Shown here: one piece after another, positions 47,503 through 56,547 of the stretch
Numbering within the stretch: the first letter of the stretch is position 1
How the letters are laid out: each line of letters opens with the position of its first letter
NCBI GenBank assembly: GCA_024698925.1
Contig: JAILQO010000027.1
Coordinates: forward strand, 1 to 64,000
Direction of reading: 5' to 3'
Source: Bacteroidaceae bacterium
GTDB taxonomy: Bacteria; Bacteroidota; Bacteroidia; Bacteroidales; Bacteroidaceae
DNA length: 64,000 bases
Program-made: the position numbers and the translations under genes
Notes under the pieces: generated by a model
Told to the model about the DNA's origin: nothing
The model's database searches: none
The model's input: the letters and a program-made list of their open reading frames with translations, nothing else

Positions 47503-48783
47503 ATGATAGTATATAAGAACCCCGACGAGCAGGCATTACGCGAGATTGTCAAGCGCCCCACAAAGGATGCTGCTGATCTCACGGCTATCGTTTCTGCCGT
47601 TCTGGCGCGAATCCAGCGCGAGGGCGATGCCGCCGTCATCGACTACGAACGCCAGTTTGACAAAGTCCAGCTCAGCCAGTTGGCTGTTACGGAATCCGAG
47701 TTTGAGGCTGCCGAGCGCATGGTGAGTGCTGATTTGAAGGCAGCCCTCCAGCAGGCTCATGCGCAGATAGCCCGTTTCCACGAGGCGCAGCGCTACGCAG
47801 GCATCGACGTGGAGACCGCCCCTGGTGTCCGCTGCTGGCAACGTAGTGTTCCCATCGAGCGCGTAGGCTTGTATGTCCCTGGTGGCACGGCACCCCTGTT
47901 CTCAACGGTGCTGATGTTGGCTACGCCCGCTCGCATCGCCGGCTGTCGCGAGATCGTGCTTTGCACACCTCCCAGCAAGGATGGTAGCGTACATCCTGCC
48001 ATCCTCGTCGCTGCTCGTATAGCCGGTGTGTCTAAGGTCTTCAAGGCAGGTGGCGTTCAGGCTATCGGCGCGATGGCCTACGGCACGGAGTCTGTCCCCA
48101 AGGTTTTCAAGATTTTCGGCCCTGGCAACCAGTACGTCCAATGTGCCAAGCAACTCGTCTCGCTCGCCGATGTCGCTATCGACATGCCGGCAGGCCCCAG
48201 CGAGGTAGCTGTCGTAGCGGACGAGACCGCTAATCCCGCCTTTGTCGCCGCAGACCTGCTCTCGCAGGCCGAGCACGGTGTCGATTCGCAGGTGCTGTTA
48301 GTGACCACCTCCGCGTCGTTGTTGGATGCTGTTCAGGTGGAAGTGGAGAAGCAACTTGCCGCCCTTCCGCGCAAGGAGATCGCTACCGCAGCACTCGCCA
48401 ACAGCCGTTTGGTGCTGGTTGCTTCTACATCAGAAGCGATGGCTATCAGCAACCGCTACGCGCCTGAGCATCTGATTCTCGAGACCGCAGATGCTGATGC
48501 GTTGGCCGCACAGGTGGTGAATGCGGGTAGTGTCTTCATCGGTCACCTCACGCCCGAGAGTGCTGGCGACTACGCCTCAGGCACCAACCATACCCTGCCC
48601 ACCAACGGCTATGCTACAGCCTATAGCGGCGTGAATCTGGACAGCTTCTGCCGCAAGATCACCTACCAGCACATCACCCCCGAGGGTATTCGCAGCATCG
48701 GCCACACGGTAGAGCTGATGGCCGAGGCCGAGCAGCTTGATGCACACAAGAATGCCATGACGTTAAGAGTCCAAAGCCTATGA
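47503..48783 (+). CDS. hisD: Histidinol dehydrogenase
   Basis: A 426-aa enzyme oxidising L-histidinol to histidine in two NAD+-dependent steps. Signature segments '[19 protein letters not shown]', '[19 protein letters not shown]', '[20 protein letters not shown]' and the catalytic '[18 protein letters not shown]' (Glu-His) are present. '[15 protein letters not shown]' closes the active site. It starts 5 bp after hisG and overlaps hisC by 4 bp. Confidence 0.97.
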   Translation: MIVYKNPDEQALREIVKRPTKDAADLTAIVSAVLARIQREGDAAVIDYERQFDKVQLSQLAVTESEFEAAERMVSADLKAALQQAHAQIARFHEAQRYAGIDVETAPGVRCWQRSVPIERVGLYVPGGTAPLFSTVLMLATPARIAGCREIVLCTPPSKDGSVHPAILVAARIAGVSKVFKAGGVQAIGAMAYGTESVPKVFKIFGPGNQYVQCAKQLVSLADVAIDMPAGPSEVAVVADETANPAFVAADLLSQAEHGVDSQVLLVTTSASLLDAVQVEVEKQLAALPRKEIATAALANSRLVLVASTSEAMAISNRYAPEHLILETADADALAAQVVNAGSVFIGHLTPESAGDYASGTNHTLPTNGYATAYSGVNLDSFCRKITYQHITPEGIRSIGHTVELMAEAEQLDAHKNAMTLRVQSL

Positions 48784-49817
48784 AATCGCTACAAGAACTG
48801 ACAAGAGAGAATATATGGAAACTCAAGCCGTACTCCTGTGCGCGCGACGAGTTCAAGGGCCGTGCCGCCGAGGTCTTTCTCGACGCCAACGAGAATCCTT
48901 ATAACCAGCACTTCAACCGTTATCCTGATCCCTTGCAGGAGGAACTGAAGGCGAAGCTCGCTACCGTCAAGCAGGTACCTGCCGCCAGCATCTTCCTCGG
49001 CAACGGCTCGGACGAGGCTATCGACCTCGTCTATCGCGTCTTCTGCGAACCGCGCCAGGACAACGTCGTGGCCATCGCGCCCACTTACGGCATGTATGCC
49101 GTTTGCGCCGACGTGAACGACGTGGAGTATCGTGCCGTAGAGCTGAATCCGGACTTCTCCTTGGATGCCGACCGCCTTTTGGCAGCTGTGGATGCCCAGA
49201 CCAAGGTCATCTGGCTCTGTTCGCCCAACAACCCGACGGGTAACAACCTCGACCGTCAGGCCATCGAGCGTGTCCTTACGGAGTTTCAGGGCATCGTGGT
49301 GGTGGATGAGGCTTATAGCGATTTCAACGACCAGCGTCCTTTCCGTTTCGACCTGGACCGCTTCCCCAACCTCATCGTGCTGAACACGTTCTCCAAGCTG
49401 TGGGCCTCTGCCGCCATCCGCTTGGGAATGGCCTTTGCTTCGCCTGAGATTATCGCGTTGTTCAATAAGGTCAAGTACCCCTACAACGTGAATGCCCTGA
49501 CCCAGCAGCAGGCCATGAAGACGCTGGACAATATGCAGCAAGTCCAGTATTGGCGCGCCACCATCCTCAAGGAGCGTGCGCAGCTCCTGCCTGCTGTGGC
49601 CGAGCTACCCATCTGCAAGGCCGTCTATCCCACGGATGCCAACTTCTTACTTGCCCGCATGACGGATGCCGACCGCATCTATCACTACCTTGTGGATCGC
49701 GGCATCGTCGTTCGCAACCGCTCCCGTGTCCAGCTCTGTGGCAACTGCCTGCGTATCACCATCGGCACGCCACAGGAGAATAATGCGCTCCTAGGAGCAT
49801 TAAGACAGTATAGATAG
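48780..49817 (+). CDS. hisC: Histidinol-phosphate aminotransferase
   Basis: A 345-aa fold-type I PLP enzyme converting imidazole acetol phosphate to histidinol phosphate. '[10 protein letters not shown]' is the family opener; '[18 protein letters not shown]', '[14 protein letters not shown]', '[10 protein letters not shown]' and the PLP-Lys in '[20 protein letters not shown]' are present. The C-terminal '[20 protein letters not shown]' holds the substrate Arg. Translationally coupled to hisD. Confidence 0.96.
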   Translation: MKSLQELTRENIWKLKPYSCARDEFKGRAAEVFLDANENPYNQHFNRYPDPLQEELKAKLATVKQVPAASIFLGNGSDEAIDLVYRVFCEPRQDNVVAIAPTYGMYAVCADVNDVEYRAVELNPDFSLDADRLLAAVDAQTKVIWLCSPNNPTGNNLDRQAIERVLTEFQGIVVVDEAYSDFNDQRPFRFDLDRFPNLIVLNTFSKLWASAAIRLGMAFASPEIIALFNKVKYPYNVNALTQQQAMKTLDNMQQVQYWRATILKERAQLLPAVAELPICKAVYPTDANFLLARMTDADRIYHYLVDRGIVVRNRSRVQLCGNCLRITIGTPQENNALLGALRQYR

Positions 49818-49820
49818 ACC

Positions 49821-50984
49821 ATGAGAGTTTTATTCATCGACCGCGACGGCACTATCCTTCGCGAACCAGCCGACGAGCAGATAGATTCCTTCGAGAAGTT
49901 CCACTTCGTGCCAGGTGCCATCAGCGCCCTGCGCTTCCTGCGTCAGCACACCGACTACCGCTTCGTGATGGTCAGCAATCAGGACGGCCTCGGCACCGCC
50001 AGCTATCCTGAGTCGGACTTCTGGCCTACGCACAACCTGATGCTGGAGATTCTCGAGGGTGAGGGCGTTACGTTTGACGACATCCTCATCGACCGCAGTT
50101 TCCCCGAGGACAACCTGCCTACACGCAAGCCCGGTACAGCGATGTTGACCGCCTACATGGACGGCTCCTACGACCTTGCCAACAGCTACGTCATCGGCGA
50201 TCGCGAGAGCGATGCCCAGTTGGCCAAGAACCTGGGGTGCAAGGCCATAATATTGGAGGCCCACTCCCAGCCCCTCCCCAAGGGAGGGGAGAAGATCAAT
50301 TCTCCATTGTCCATTGTCCATTGTCCATTGTCCATTGTCAATTCCTGGGAGAAGGTTGTCGAGCTCGTTTATGCCGGTCCGCGTTGCGCTTCCGTGACCC
50401 GCACCACCAAGGAGACGGATATCGCCATTAGCGTGAATCTGGACGGCACCGGAAAGAGCGACATCTCAACCGGCCTTGGTTTCTTCGACCACATGTTGGA
50501 GCAGATTGCCAAGCATGGCGCCATCGACCTTTCCATTCGCGTGAAGGGCGACCTCCATGTGGACGAGCACCACACCATCGAGGATACCGCGTTGGCGTTG
50601 GGCGAGGCCTTACTCAAAGCCCTTGGCGACAAGCGTGGCATCGAGCGCTATGGCTTCGCCTCCGAGGCGCCTGCAGCCGATTACACCCTTCCCATGGACG
50701 ATTGTCTCTGCTCCGTGGCCCTCGACTTCGGCGGCCGTCCTTGGCTCGTGTGGGATGCCGAGTTCCATCGCGAGCGGGTAGGGGAGATGCCTACTGAGAT
50801 GTTTCTCCATTTCTTCAAGAGTCTCAGCGATGCTGCCCGCATGAACCTCAATATCAAGGCCGAAGGTCAGAACGAACACCACAAGATTGAAGGCATTTTC
50901 AAGGCCTTGGCCCGTGCCCTGCGCATGGCCCTTCGCCGTGACATCCACCACATGCAGCTCCCCTCCAGCAAGGGCGTGCTGTAA
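49821..50984 (+). CDS. hisB: Bifunctional histidinol-phosphatase / imidazoleglycerol-phosphate dehydratase
   Basis: A 387-aa fusion. The HAD phosphatase (1-160) has '[18 protein letters not shown]' (DxDGT) and '[15 protein letters not shown]'; the zinc-loop Cys residues of the E. coli type are not seen. The dehydratase (about 195-387) has '[20 protein letters not shown]', '[17 protein letters not shown]' and '[20 protein letters not shown]'. Between them, residues of about 147-175 come from repeat DNA: a GC palindrome and five CCATTGT units. As seven bases is not a multiple of three, a change in unit number would shift the frame of the dehydratase. Here the frame is open. The palindrome-derived peptide makes the linker longer than usual. 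Confidence 0.95.
   Translation: MRVLFIDRDGTILREPADEQIDSFEKFHFVPGAISALRFLRQHTDYRFVMVSNQDGLGTASYPESDFWPTHNLMLEILEGEGVTFDDILIDRSFPEDNLPTRKPGTAMLTAYMDGSYDLANSYVIGDRESDAQLAKNLGCKAIILEAHSQPLPKGGEKINSPLSIVHCPLSIVNSWEKVVELVYAGPRCASVTRTTKETDIAISVNLDGTGKSDISTGLGFFDHMLEQIAKHGAIDLSIRVKGDLHVDEHHTIEDTALALGEALLKALGDKRGIERYGFASEAPAADYTLPMDDCLCSVALDFGGRPWLVWDAEFHRERVGEMPTEMFLHFFKSLSDAARMNLNIKAEGQNEHHKIEGIFKALARALRMALRRDIHHMQLPSSKGVL
50261..50345. repeat. Repeat insertion in hisB: palindrome plus five CCATTGT units
   Basis: CCCCTCCC (50271-50278) and GGGAGGGG (50282-50289) form a palindrome around CAA. After a short spacer, CCATTGT is repeated five times without change (50304-50338). Related TGGACAATGG sequence occurs at the sulfatase remnant near 18100. 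Confidence 0.85.
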
Positions 50985-50993
50985 TCCTCGCTT

Positions 50994-51545
50994 TCACACA
51001 CTCTTCGCCACTCTGCGTGTTTCCTTGCGCGCTTCTTTCCACAACGGGAAGTATTTATCCATAAGCGCATAGAAACGGGCAGAGTGGTTTGGTTCTATCA
51101 GGTGGCACAGTTCATGCACCACCACGTGCTCTACGCACCACGTAGGCAGCAGCAATAAGTAGATGGAGAAACAGATGGTGCGCTTTCTGACATTACACAT
51201 GCCCCATTTGGACGTCATGATTTTGTAATCGATGCGCAAGGGGTACACCTCCATTTTGTCGGCATAACGTCTCACCATCGGCTCTACCAGCTCTATCAGA
51301 TCCTGTTCTGCCCGATACTTTTGCTCATAAGTATCAAGCCGCAGCCCTTTGAAGAACTCATCCTGCCGCTTCTGTCTTTCCGCCGTTTTCTGTCTGGCCT
51401 TGTCAATCCAATCACGATGTTGCTCCACGAAAGCCTCAATCTCCTGTTGGGGCATCCCATACGGCGCCGACACGTGCACATCACCATTCTTCACGATGCG
51501 CATCGACAACCTACTGGTTTTTCTATATGTCAACTTGATATCCAT
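50994..51545 (-). CDS. YgjP-like metallopeptidase (DUF45/M48-type)
   Basis: A 183-aa protein with zinc motif H-E-L-C-H in 'VEHVVVHELCHLIEPNHSAR' and a third ligand region 'NHSARFYALMDKYFP'. 'TSKWGMCNVRKRTICFSIYL' is the usual SprT/WLM-type strand. The N-terminal half is an antiparallel domain with a charged helix. YgjP-like proteins are small cytoplasmic peptidases often encoded with restriction systems; here it is convergent with hisB (9-bp gap) and follows the NUDIX gene on the same strand with a 6-bp gap. Confidence 0.87.
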   Translation of the reverse strand: MDIKLTYRKTSRLSMRIVKNGDVHVSAPYGMPQQEIEAFVEQHRDWIDKARQKTAERQKRQDEFFKGLRLDTYEQKYRAEQDLIELVEPMVRRYADKMEVYPLRIDYKIMTSKWGMCNVRKRTICFSIYLLLLPTWCVEHVVVHELCHLIEPNHSARFYALMDKYFPLWKEARKETRRVAKSV

Positions 51546-51551
51546 ACAACC

Positions 51552-51947
51552 TTAAAGCTTCATAACCTTCTCTAAATCCTTTACCAGCTGCACATCTGCC
51601 GGCAGCCATTTCACGCTATCCAACTCGTTCGCAGATAGCCACTTCGCCGCCTCGTGCTCATTCAGATGCAGCGCCTCACCAACGAGTGTGCACAGATAGC
51701 AATGCATGGTCAGATGCCATGTTGGATAATTATACTCCACAGTAGTGAGCAACTCCCCCACACAGATCTCCGCCGACAGCTCCTCGCGGATCTCCCTCAC
51801 GAGCGCTTCCTCCGGCGTCTCCCCAGCCTCCATCTTGCCGCCGGGAAACTCCCACCAGTCCTTCCACTCGCCATACCCTCGCTGCGTGGCGAAGATGCGA
51901 CCCTCGTCATCGCGTATGATTGCTGCTACTACCTCTATCTGTTTCAT
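51552..51947 (-). CDS. NUDIX hydrolase, MutT-like (8-oxo-dGTP diphosphatase)
   Basis: Starting 'MKQIEVVAAIIRDDEGRIFA' the protein has 131 aa. The complete Nudix box 'GGKMEAGETPEEALVREI' continues with REELSAE, giving G-x5-E-x7-REUXEE. 'ATQRGYGEWKDWWEFPGGK' is typical of MutT/CTP-pyrophosphohydrolase enzymes that clean oxidised nucleotides. The start is fixed by a promoter box that overlaps the other in-frame ATG at 51956. Likely an operon with the YgjP-like gene. Confidence 0.9.
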   Translation of the reverse strand: MKQIEVVAAIIRDDEGRIFATQRGYGEWKDWWEFPGGKMEAGETPEEALVREIREELSAEICVGELLTTVEYNYPTWHLTMHCYLCTLVGEALHLNEHEAAKWLSANELDSVKWLPADVQLVKDLEKVMKL

Positions 51948-51955
51948 ATCGTCCA

Positions 51956-51963
51956 CAAAAGTA
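51956..51963 (-). promoter_or_regulatory. Promoter -7 box (TACTTTTG) of the NUDIX-YgjP operon
   Basis: CAAAAGTA on the plus strand; the box ends at 51956, 9 bp from the ATG at 51947, so the transcript would be nearly leaderless like recR. Confidence 0.5.
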
Positions 51964-51965
51964 CA

Positions 51966-52040
51966 AAAAATCTCACACCTACGGGTAGATGTGAGACAGA
52001 TATTAAGAAGAATTAGGAAATTACTCTGTCACCTGTCATT
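51966..52040 (+). repeat. Intergenic hairpin element, copy 2
   Basis: TCTCACA (51971-51977) pairs with TGTGAGA (51990-51996) around a mismatch and the stem CTA/TAG with loop CGGG, then CAGATATTAAGAAGAATTAG. Compared with copy 1 at 17983 the stem bases differ in compensating pairs while the flank is conserved. Confidence 0.7.
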
Positions 52041-52063
52041 TTCAAATGAAATGTATAGGTTTT

Positions 52064-52150
52064 AGTCAGGTCGGAGCGGATGGGGAGTCAGGTCGGAGCG
52101 GATGGGGAGTCAGGTCGGAGCGGATGGGGAGTCGGGTCGGAGCGGATAGA
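52064..52150 (+). repeat. 22-bp tandem repeat, about four copies
   Basis: The unit AGTCAGGTCGGAGCGGATGGGG occurs three times without change (52064-52129) and a fourth time with changes and a shortened end (52130-52150). There are no spacers, so it is not a CRISPR array. It lies between copy 2 of the hairpin element and the promoter at 52207. Confidence 0.9.
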
Positions 52151-52206
52151 GGGTGTGCTTTTTTTAAAAAAATGGCAAACTTTGCACGCAATTTAAAATA
52201 ATGTTG

Positions 52207-52214
52207 TACCTTTG
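52207..52214 (+). promoter_or_regulatory. Promoter -7 box (TACCTTTG) with a long leader
   Basis: TACCTTTG lies 189 bp before the 85-aa gene. The leader of about 180 nt has no convincing ORF and may hold regulatory structure. Confidence 0.6.
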
Positions 52215-52403
52215 CACCAAGCATCAAGAGCAGTCATCTTCGGATGGACTCGCCAACCGAGCATATGCATAATTGCCACGGTGGTCAGTACGATGCGGAA
52301 GATTTGACGAACCGAACGCAATATCAAACTCGTTTGAACATTGCTGAGGTGAGGATTAATCTCGACGAAAGTCAAGTTTTAACAAACTTCAAAAACAAAA
52401 GTT

Positions 52404-52661
52404 ATGCAGAATCACATTTATTACACCCAGTATGCCCTGCAGTTTGCAGGCATGCAGATTCCCGAGTTAGTAACAGTATTCAATCGTCAGGTCGGCAACA
52501 CCGGCTGGACCGGTATGCGTGCCTATCACGACCAAGCGCTCATCGACGAGTTCCTGCGGCGAGGTATTGATGTCTCAGCCATTTATGATGGTAAGACCAT
52601 TAGCTTCGCTTATCCCATCAGGTACGATTTTGCCGTCAATCGGCTGGCCATTATAGACTGA
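52404..52661 (+). CDS. 85-aa protein of unknown function
   Basis: It starts 'MQNHIYYTQYALQFAGMQIP' and has 'VFNRQVGNTGWTGMRAYHDQ', 'IDEFLRRGIDVSAIYDGKTI'. The composition is that of a small folded alpha/beta protein with no signal peptide. A promoter box, an ATG preceded by an A-rich stretch (usual in this group) and a hairpin terminator make it a credible single-gene unit. I do not recognise a family. Confidence 0.65.
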   Translation: MQNHIYYTQYALQFAGMQIPELVTVFNRQVGNTGWTGMRAYHDQALIDEFLRRGIDVSAIYDGKTISFAYPIRYDFAVNRLAIID

Positions 52662-52680
52662 AAATCCTCTTATATCAAAG

Positions 52681-52718
52681 GCTCCACCCTTGCCGTCTGC
52701 TCTTGGTAAGGGTGGAGC
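52681..52718. terminator. Hairpin terminator between convergent genes
   Basis: GCTCCACCCTT (52681-52691) pairs perfectly with AAGGGTGGAGC (52708-52718). The T tract is weak (TCCTGTTT), but the position between the 85-aa gene and the end of the restriction gene fits a terminator. Confidence 0.65.
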
Positions 52719-52756
52719 TCCTGTTTAGGCGAACGAATCTGCTATTTGGAAGATGC

Positions 52757-55597
52757 TTAATACTCCAATCCACCATCGGCGGCCTTTAGCACTTGATCGT
52801 TGATGTTAGTATCATATATCACGCCATTATTGAGTGGCCTCATTTGGGCTATGGTCTGCTTAACAGCTTTACGAACCTTTCTCATTGCCTTAAGGCTTGA
52901 TATTAGATTGTCATAATAATCTTCAATTCCAAAGGCGTTTAATACCACTCTTTCGAATTCTTGCCTGATGGGGTCGTCTATGTCCTGATTAATGTCTAAA
53001 ATACCACGTTCTACTAATTGAGAGAATTGAGTCATAATAGCCGTTTTCTGTTCTTCGGTTAACAGAGCTGGATTGAGCATATAACATTTTGAAATGGAGT
53101 CCTTATTGATGTCAAGCACACCAAGACCTCGGCCGAAGCCAACAGCCTCTATATAGAATAAGGAAAGCATGGAATTGAGCAAAGCATGAAGCAAGTCAAG
53201 ATTATCCGTTGTTCGTATTCTTTTCAAGCCGATGAGCCTTTGGTTAATGAATGTGGGTGAGTTGAACTTAGCGTAGAACATGCGGTCATCGGGATTCATC
53301 ATTGTGAATATCTCTGCTACCTCATCGGTTGTCAGTTCATACCATTTCATTCCTGCACGAGCCAAAACGATAGGGAGTGGTCTTCCTGTTTCATTTACTT
53401 CAAGCTCGAATTTCCTAATCCAAGCTTGCGCTCCTCGATATCCAAGACTTTCAAGTTCATCAGTTTCCATACCACAGCAGAAAGCTTTTCTATCTATTGT
53501 CGGAGATGCAATATAGCTATCTGTATCTCTTGCATTCATTAGCACGTCTTTCAAGAACTGCGGTTCAATAGGCGCATCGCTTTGCGGGAAAAACAATGGA
53601 TCCCAACCTCTACGACTACCTCTGAATACTTTCAGATAGTTGCTAACAGGCACTAACTTGTCTTTAATTTCTAGTAACCATTTGAGATTGCTGAAAAGAG
53701 AGTTATATGAAACGTTCAGTTTTATCAGCGATTCCAATTCTTCTGCATTGTAATTCACTCTTCCTATGACGTCATTGTCCAATTCTCTATCGAGTAACGA
53801 GGAGTTAATAATCGTTTTTTGGTATTCACGGTTATCCGAAATCACATTGAGATTCCGTTTCCATGTGAAGAATGAAATAGAAGTATTTTCTTCTGAGTCT
53901 TCACTTTTTCTTCTCATTATCAATAATGCAGTCACAATATCAGCATTTGTAAACCATCTACCGCTGCCACTAATATGAATGCGCATATCATCAAAATAAT
54001 CCCGAATAGCTGCAAGGAACTTGCTGCCGGCATCTGTCCCGAGAAAAGAGTTGGATAGAATAATTCCAACATAGCCGCCAGCCTTGACCAGATTCTTCAA
54101 ATGGAGGGTTATATAATAGCTGAAGTCAGACCTACCCGAGAGATTGTTTGCCCGTTTTATTGCATTAACAAATGATGTATCATCATCGGGTATTCCACTT
54201 GACTTGACAAATGGAAGGTTAGATACAATGCTATCGAAGAGAGGCAAACAAAAAGTTTCATGTTCTCCAGTTTGCGGATTTACTATTTCCACCTCGTCAC
54301 CAGGACTCATAGTTAGAATGTCTTTCTGGAACAGACGGCATGGCATATTGATGGAATCATAGTTGGTCATTGCCAGATTCGCAATCTGCAAAGGCAATCT
54401 GAATTTATCGCTGGCCCAGGTTGTAGCCATCGCTTGTGCAGCTCCGATACCCCTGTCTTTCTTGAAGTTAATGATAAAACCCGGTATCGTACCTGTTCCA
54501 CAACAACCATCGAAACATTCACCATTTACATCATGGATTGTCATACGTGAAAGAATGGCGGCTAATGTCGGTGGTGTGGGATACTGGCCATTCATCAGTC
54601 GCTTGGAAATATTGACAGACCCTTCAAGCACCTGTTGAAGAATCCTTTGACTTATATTGTTGATAGGAGAATTCTTTAGGAAAAGTGATAGCTCAACCAA
54701 CTGTGCCCAAGTATTATCAGGAATGCACTCATTGTAGAGAATCTTGCTGAAAACGTTATAGAAGTCACTCTTTTCGGTTATCTCCTGAAAGATTCTGTTA
54801 CCATCCATTGGCGTACTATCGTAATCGAGTTGGTCTATGGTAAAAGCACTTTGTTGTCTACGTTTTATAAGGTGGGCAAAAATGATACGGTTGGCCCAGT
54901 TGATTATGATGCTTTTTGAATAAGCAGTATATTTATCAACCTCATCGCCCCTATACTCTGATTCTATATCTTTCCACCAGGTTTCTATGTAGGCAGACAT
55001 TATAGCATCACGATTTGCGGCGTTTCTCAGACATCTTGCAATACTGTACTTGTTTTCGTTGACGAGATTAGAGATAGATGTTTTTGTGAGAACGTCACCA
55101 ATGAACCTCTTCTTCACTTCACCCGAAATAAGATACTCATTGACAGATGTCAGCACGCTTTGCAACGTCTTCTCCCATCTTGACTTGTACATCTGGACAT
55201 CATTTCGTGTCTTGATAGTATTGTTGTCCCAAGTTTTCTTCACTTCATAGTCATGACTATTATCGTCATAAACGTATAGCTTTACATGAGTGAAGTTCCA
55301 AATAATACAACTGTTCAGATTCAAAGCCCTTGCCTTGCGTTTGGCATCGTGAACAAAGTCTATATCAGTAATTGGGACATCAGGCATTTTTAGCTCCCAG
55401 CCTTGCAGAATACTTGACAAGTCATGATCGCCATAGAGTATTACATCTGGAAACATACTTTGTCCGCGATGTTCACTTACCGTTGACTCGCCGCCAGCTC
55501 GTTTAATGATCAAATCGTTATCAGCTGAAAACTGATTAATTTGCGATATTAGTTCTATCGCCCAACTGCGTTCATTTTTTCGGATAGTAGTTGCCAT
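52757..55597 (-). CDS. Type IIG-like restriction-modification protein (PD-ExK nuclease + N6-adenine methyltransferase)
   Basis: A 946-aa protein from the ATG at 55597 ('MATTIRKNERSWAIELISQI'); an ATG at 55630 would overlap the upstream gene by 20 bp. The first 80 or so residues hold a PD-(D/E)xK nuclease pattern: 'FPDVILYGDHDLSS' then 'WELK'. The middle has the methyltransferase: AdoMet motif 'CFDGCCGTGTIPGF' and 'FDSIVSNLPFVKSSG', where the usual N-P-P-Y reads N-L-P-F. The rest ('VSNYLKVFRGSRRGWDPLFF', 'FGRGLGVLDINKDSISKCYM') looks like a target-recognition domain. Such single-chain enzymes cut and methylate DNA. Low GC compared with the core genes suggests transfer. Next to a second methyltransferase. 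Confidence 0.8.
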   Translation of the reverse strand: MATTIRKNERSWAIELISQINQFSADNDLIIKRAGGESTVSEHRGQSMFPDVILYGDHDLSSILQGWELKMPDVPITDIDFVHDAKRKARALNLNSCIIWNFTHVKLYVYDDNSHDYEVKKTWDNNTIKTRNDVQMYKSRWEKTLQSVLTSVNEYLISGEVKKRFIGDVLTKTSISNLVNENKYSIARCLRNAANRDAIMSAYIETWWKDIESEYRGDEVDKYTAYSKSIIINWANRIIFAHLIKRRQQSAFTIDQLDYDSTPMDGNRIFQEITEKSDFYNVFSKILYNECIPDNTWAQLVELSLFLKNSPINNISQRILQQVLEGSVNISKRLMNGQYPTPPTLAAILSRMTIHDVNGECFDGCCGTGTIPGFIINFKKDRGIGAAQAMATTWASDKFRLPLQIANLAMTNYDSINMPCRLFQKDILTMSPGDEVEIVNPQTGEHETFCLPLFDSIVSNLPFVKSSGIPDDDTSFVNAIKRANNLSGRSDFSYYITLHLKNLVKAGGYVGIILSNSFLGTDAGSKFLAAIRDYFDDMRIHISGSGRWFTNADIVTALLIMRRKSEDSEENTSISFFTWKRNLNVISDNREYQKTIINSSLLDRELDNDVIGRVNYNAEELESLIKLNVSYNSLFSNLKWLLEIKDKLVPVSNYLKVFRGSRRGWDPLFFPQSDAPIEPQFLKDVLMNARDTDSYIASPTIDRKAFCCGMETDELESLGYRGAQAWIRKFELEVNETGRPLPIVLARAGMKWYELTTDEVAEIFTMMNPDDRMFYAKFNSPTFINQRLIGLKRIRTTDNLDLLHALLNSMLSLFYIEAVGFGRGLGVLDINKDSISKCYMLNPALLTEEQKTAIMTQFSQLVERGILDINQDIDDPIRQEFERVVLNAFGIEDYYDNLISSLKAMRKVRKAVKQTIAQMRPLNNGVIYDTNINDQVLKAADGGLEY

Positions 55598-55610
55598 AGC
55601 CCCAATTTTG

Positions 55611-56459
55611 TTATTCGGCAAATTCCTCAATTAGATTAAGCACTCGTAGATGCTTTTTTTTCTCTTCATCAAGTTGCCGCCATACTTCTTGTAGCCGTTC
55701 GCGAGTTTTTTTGATGTAGTCTATCTTCTCACCTTTGAAAAGCTCGGTATCAGCATTCTTTTCTATTCCAACAAAGTTACGCCCTTCCATCAATGCAGCA
55801 ACAACGAAAGAGCCGCTGCCACTTGTGTTGTCAAGGATGATATCACCTGGATTTGAGTAGGTACGCACGAAATAGCGTCCCAACTCAACAGGTTTTTGGG
55901 TTGCATGAAAAACCTCACCTTCGCTTTCTGCCGTTTTGAAATAAACGACATCAGTCGGATAGCGTTTGCCATCGCTATGCACATGAACAGGCTGGAAATC
56001 TCCATAGCTGCCGCTCAACTGGTTCTTACGAATACCTTTATCGTAAGGTTCACCTTCTGTCATCTGAGGATTGTAAACTGGCTGTTTGTTGTAGAAGACA
56101 CAAACGTCTTCATGTTTTCTCAATGGTTGTTTCTTAGCATTTAAGAAGTTCGTTGGCTTTGATTTCTCCCATACCCACTTATACTTGAAGAGTTTAGGCT
56201 GACTCATAATTAACGCAGCAGTAAACAAACCTTGCGAGGTCAACACAATAGCGCCATTGGGCTTAACGATACGTTCGTATTCAGCCCATAATTTAACGAG
56301 TGGCACTATACTGTCCCACTTATTCTGTGTCGTGCCATAGGGCAAATCACACAGCACCATGTCAATACAGTTATTGGGCAGATGACGCATCACCTTGATG
56401 CAGTCTCCCTCAATGACACGATTAACAAACTTGTCTTCAGTCCAATAATTCTTTGGCAT
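55611..56459 (-). CDS. DNA adenine/cytosine-N4 methyltransferase
   Basis: A 282-aa beta-class methyltransferase. Catalytic motif IV is 'DLPYGTTQNKWD' (D-L-P-Y for D-P-P-Y) near residue 38, and the AdoMet motif is 'ILDNTSGSGSFVVAALMEGR' near 210, giving the beta order with the catalytic motif first. 'HATQKPVELGRYFVRTYSNP' is the conserved Q-K-P. The C-terminal 45 residues are a charged coil. Encoded 13 bp ahead of the restriction-like gene, it probably protects the same site or the other strand. A long structured region lies in its 5' flank. Confidence 0.9.
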   Translation of the reverse strand: MPKNYWTEDKFVNRVIEGDCIKVMRHLPNNCIDMVLCDLPYGTTQNKWDSIVPLVKLWAEYERIVKPNGAIVLTSQGLFTAALIMSQPKLFKYKWVWEKSKPTNFLNAKKQPLRKHEDVCVFYNKQPVYNPQMTEGEPYDKGIRKNQLSGSYGDFQPVHVHSDGKRYPTDVVYFKTAESEGEVFHATQKPVELGRYFVRTYSNPGDIILDNTSGSGSFVVAALMEGRNFVGIEKNADTELFKGEKIDYIKKTRERLQEVWRQLDEEKKKHLRVLNLIEEFAE

Positions 56460-56466
56460 TTGTTTG

Positions 56467-56503
56467 CTATTTCAAGCGCCTCTACTATCTCTCCTTGAAA
56501 TAG
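56467..56503. repeat. 10-bp inverted repeat at the methyltransferase start
   Basis: CTATTTCAAG (56467-56476) and CTTGAAATAG (56494-56503) are perfect 10-bp arms around 17 bases, 8 bp before the methyltransferase ATG. It could be an operator or a hairpin that hides the start region. Confidence 0.7.
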
Positions 56504-56547
56504 ATGGATTCCTATAGGACACAAAAAGAGTGGGAACAATACCTGTC

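Noticed and set aside
52064-52150. Possible CRISPR array
   Set aside because: The 22-bp units are directly adjacent with no spacers and no cas genes are nearby.
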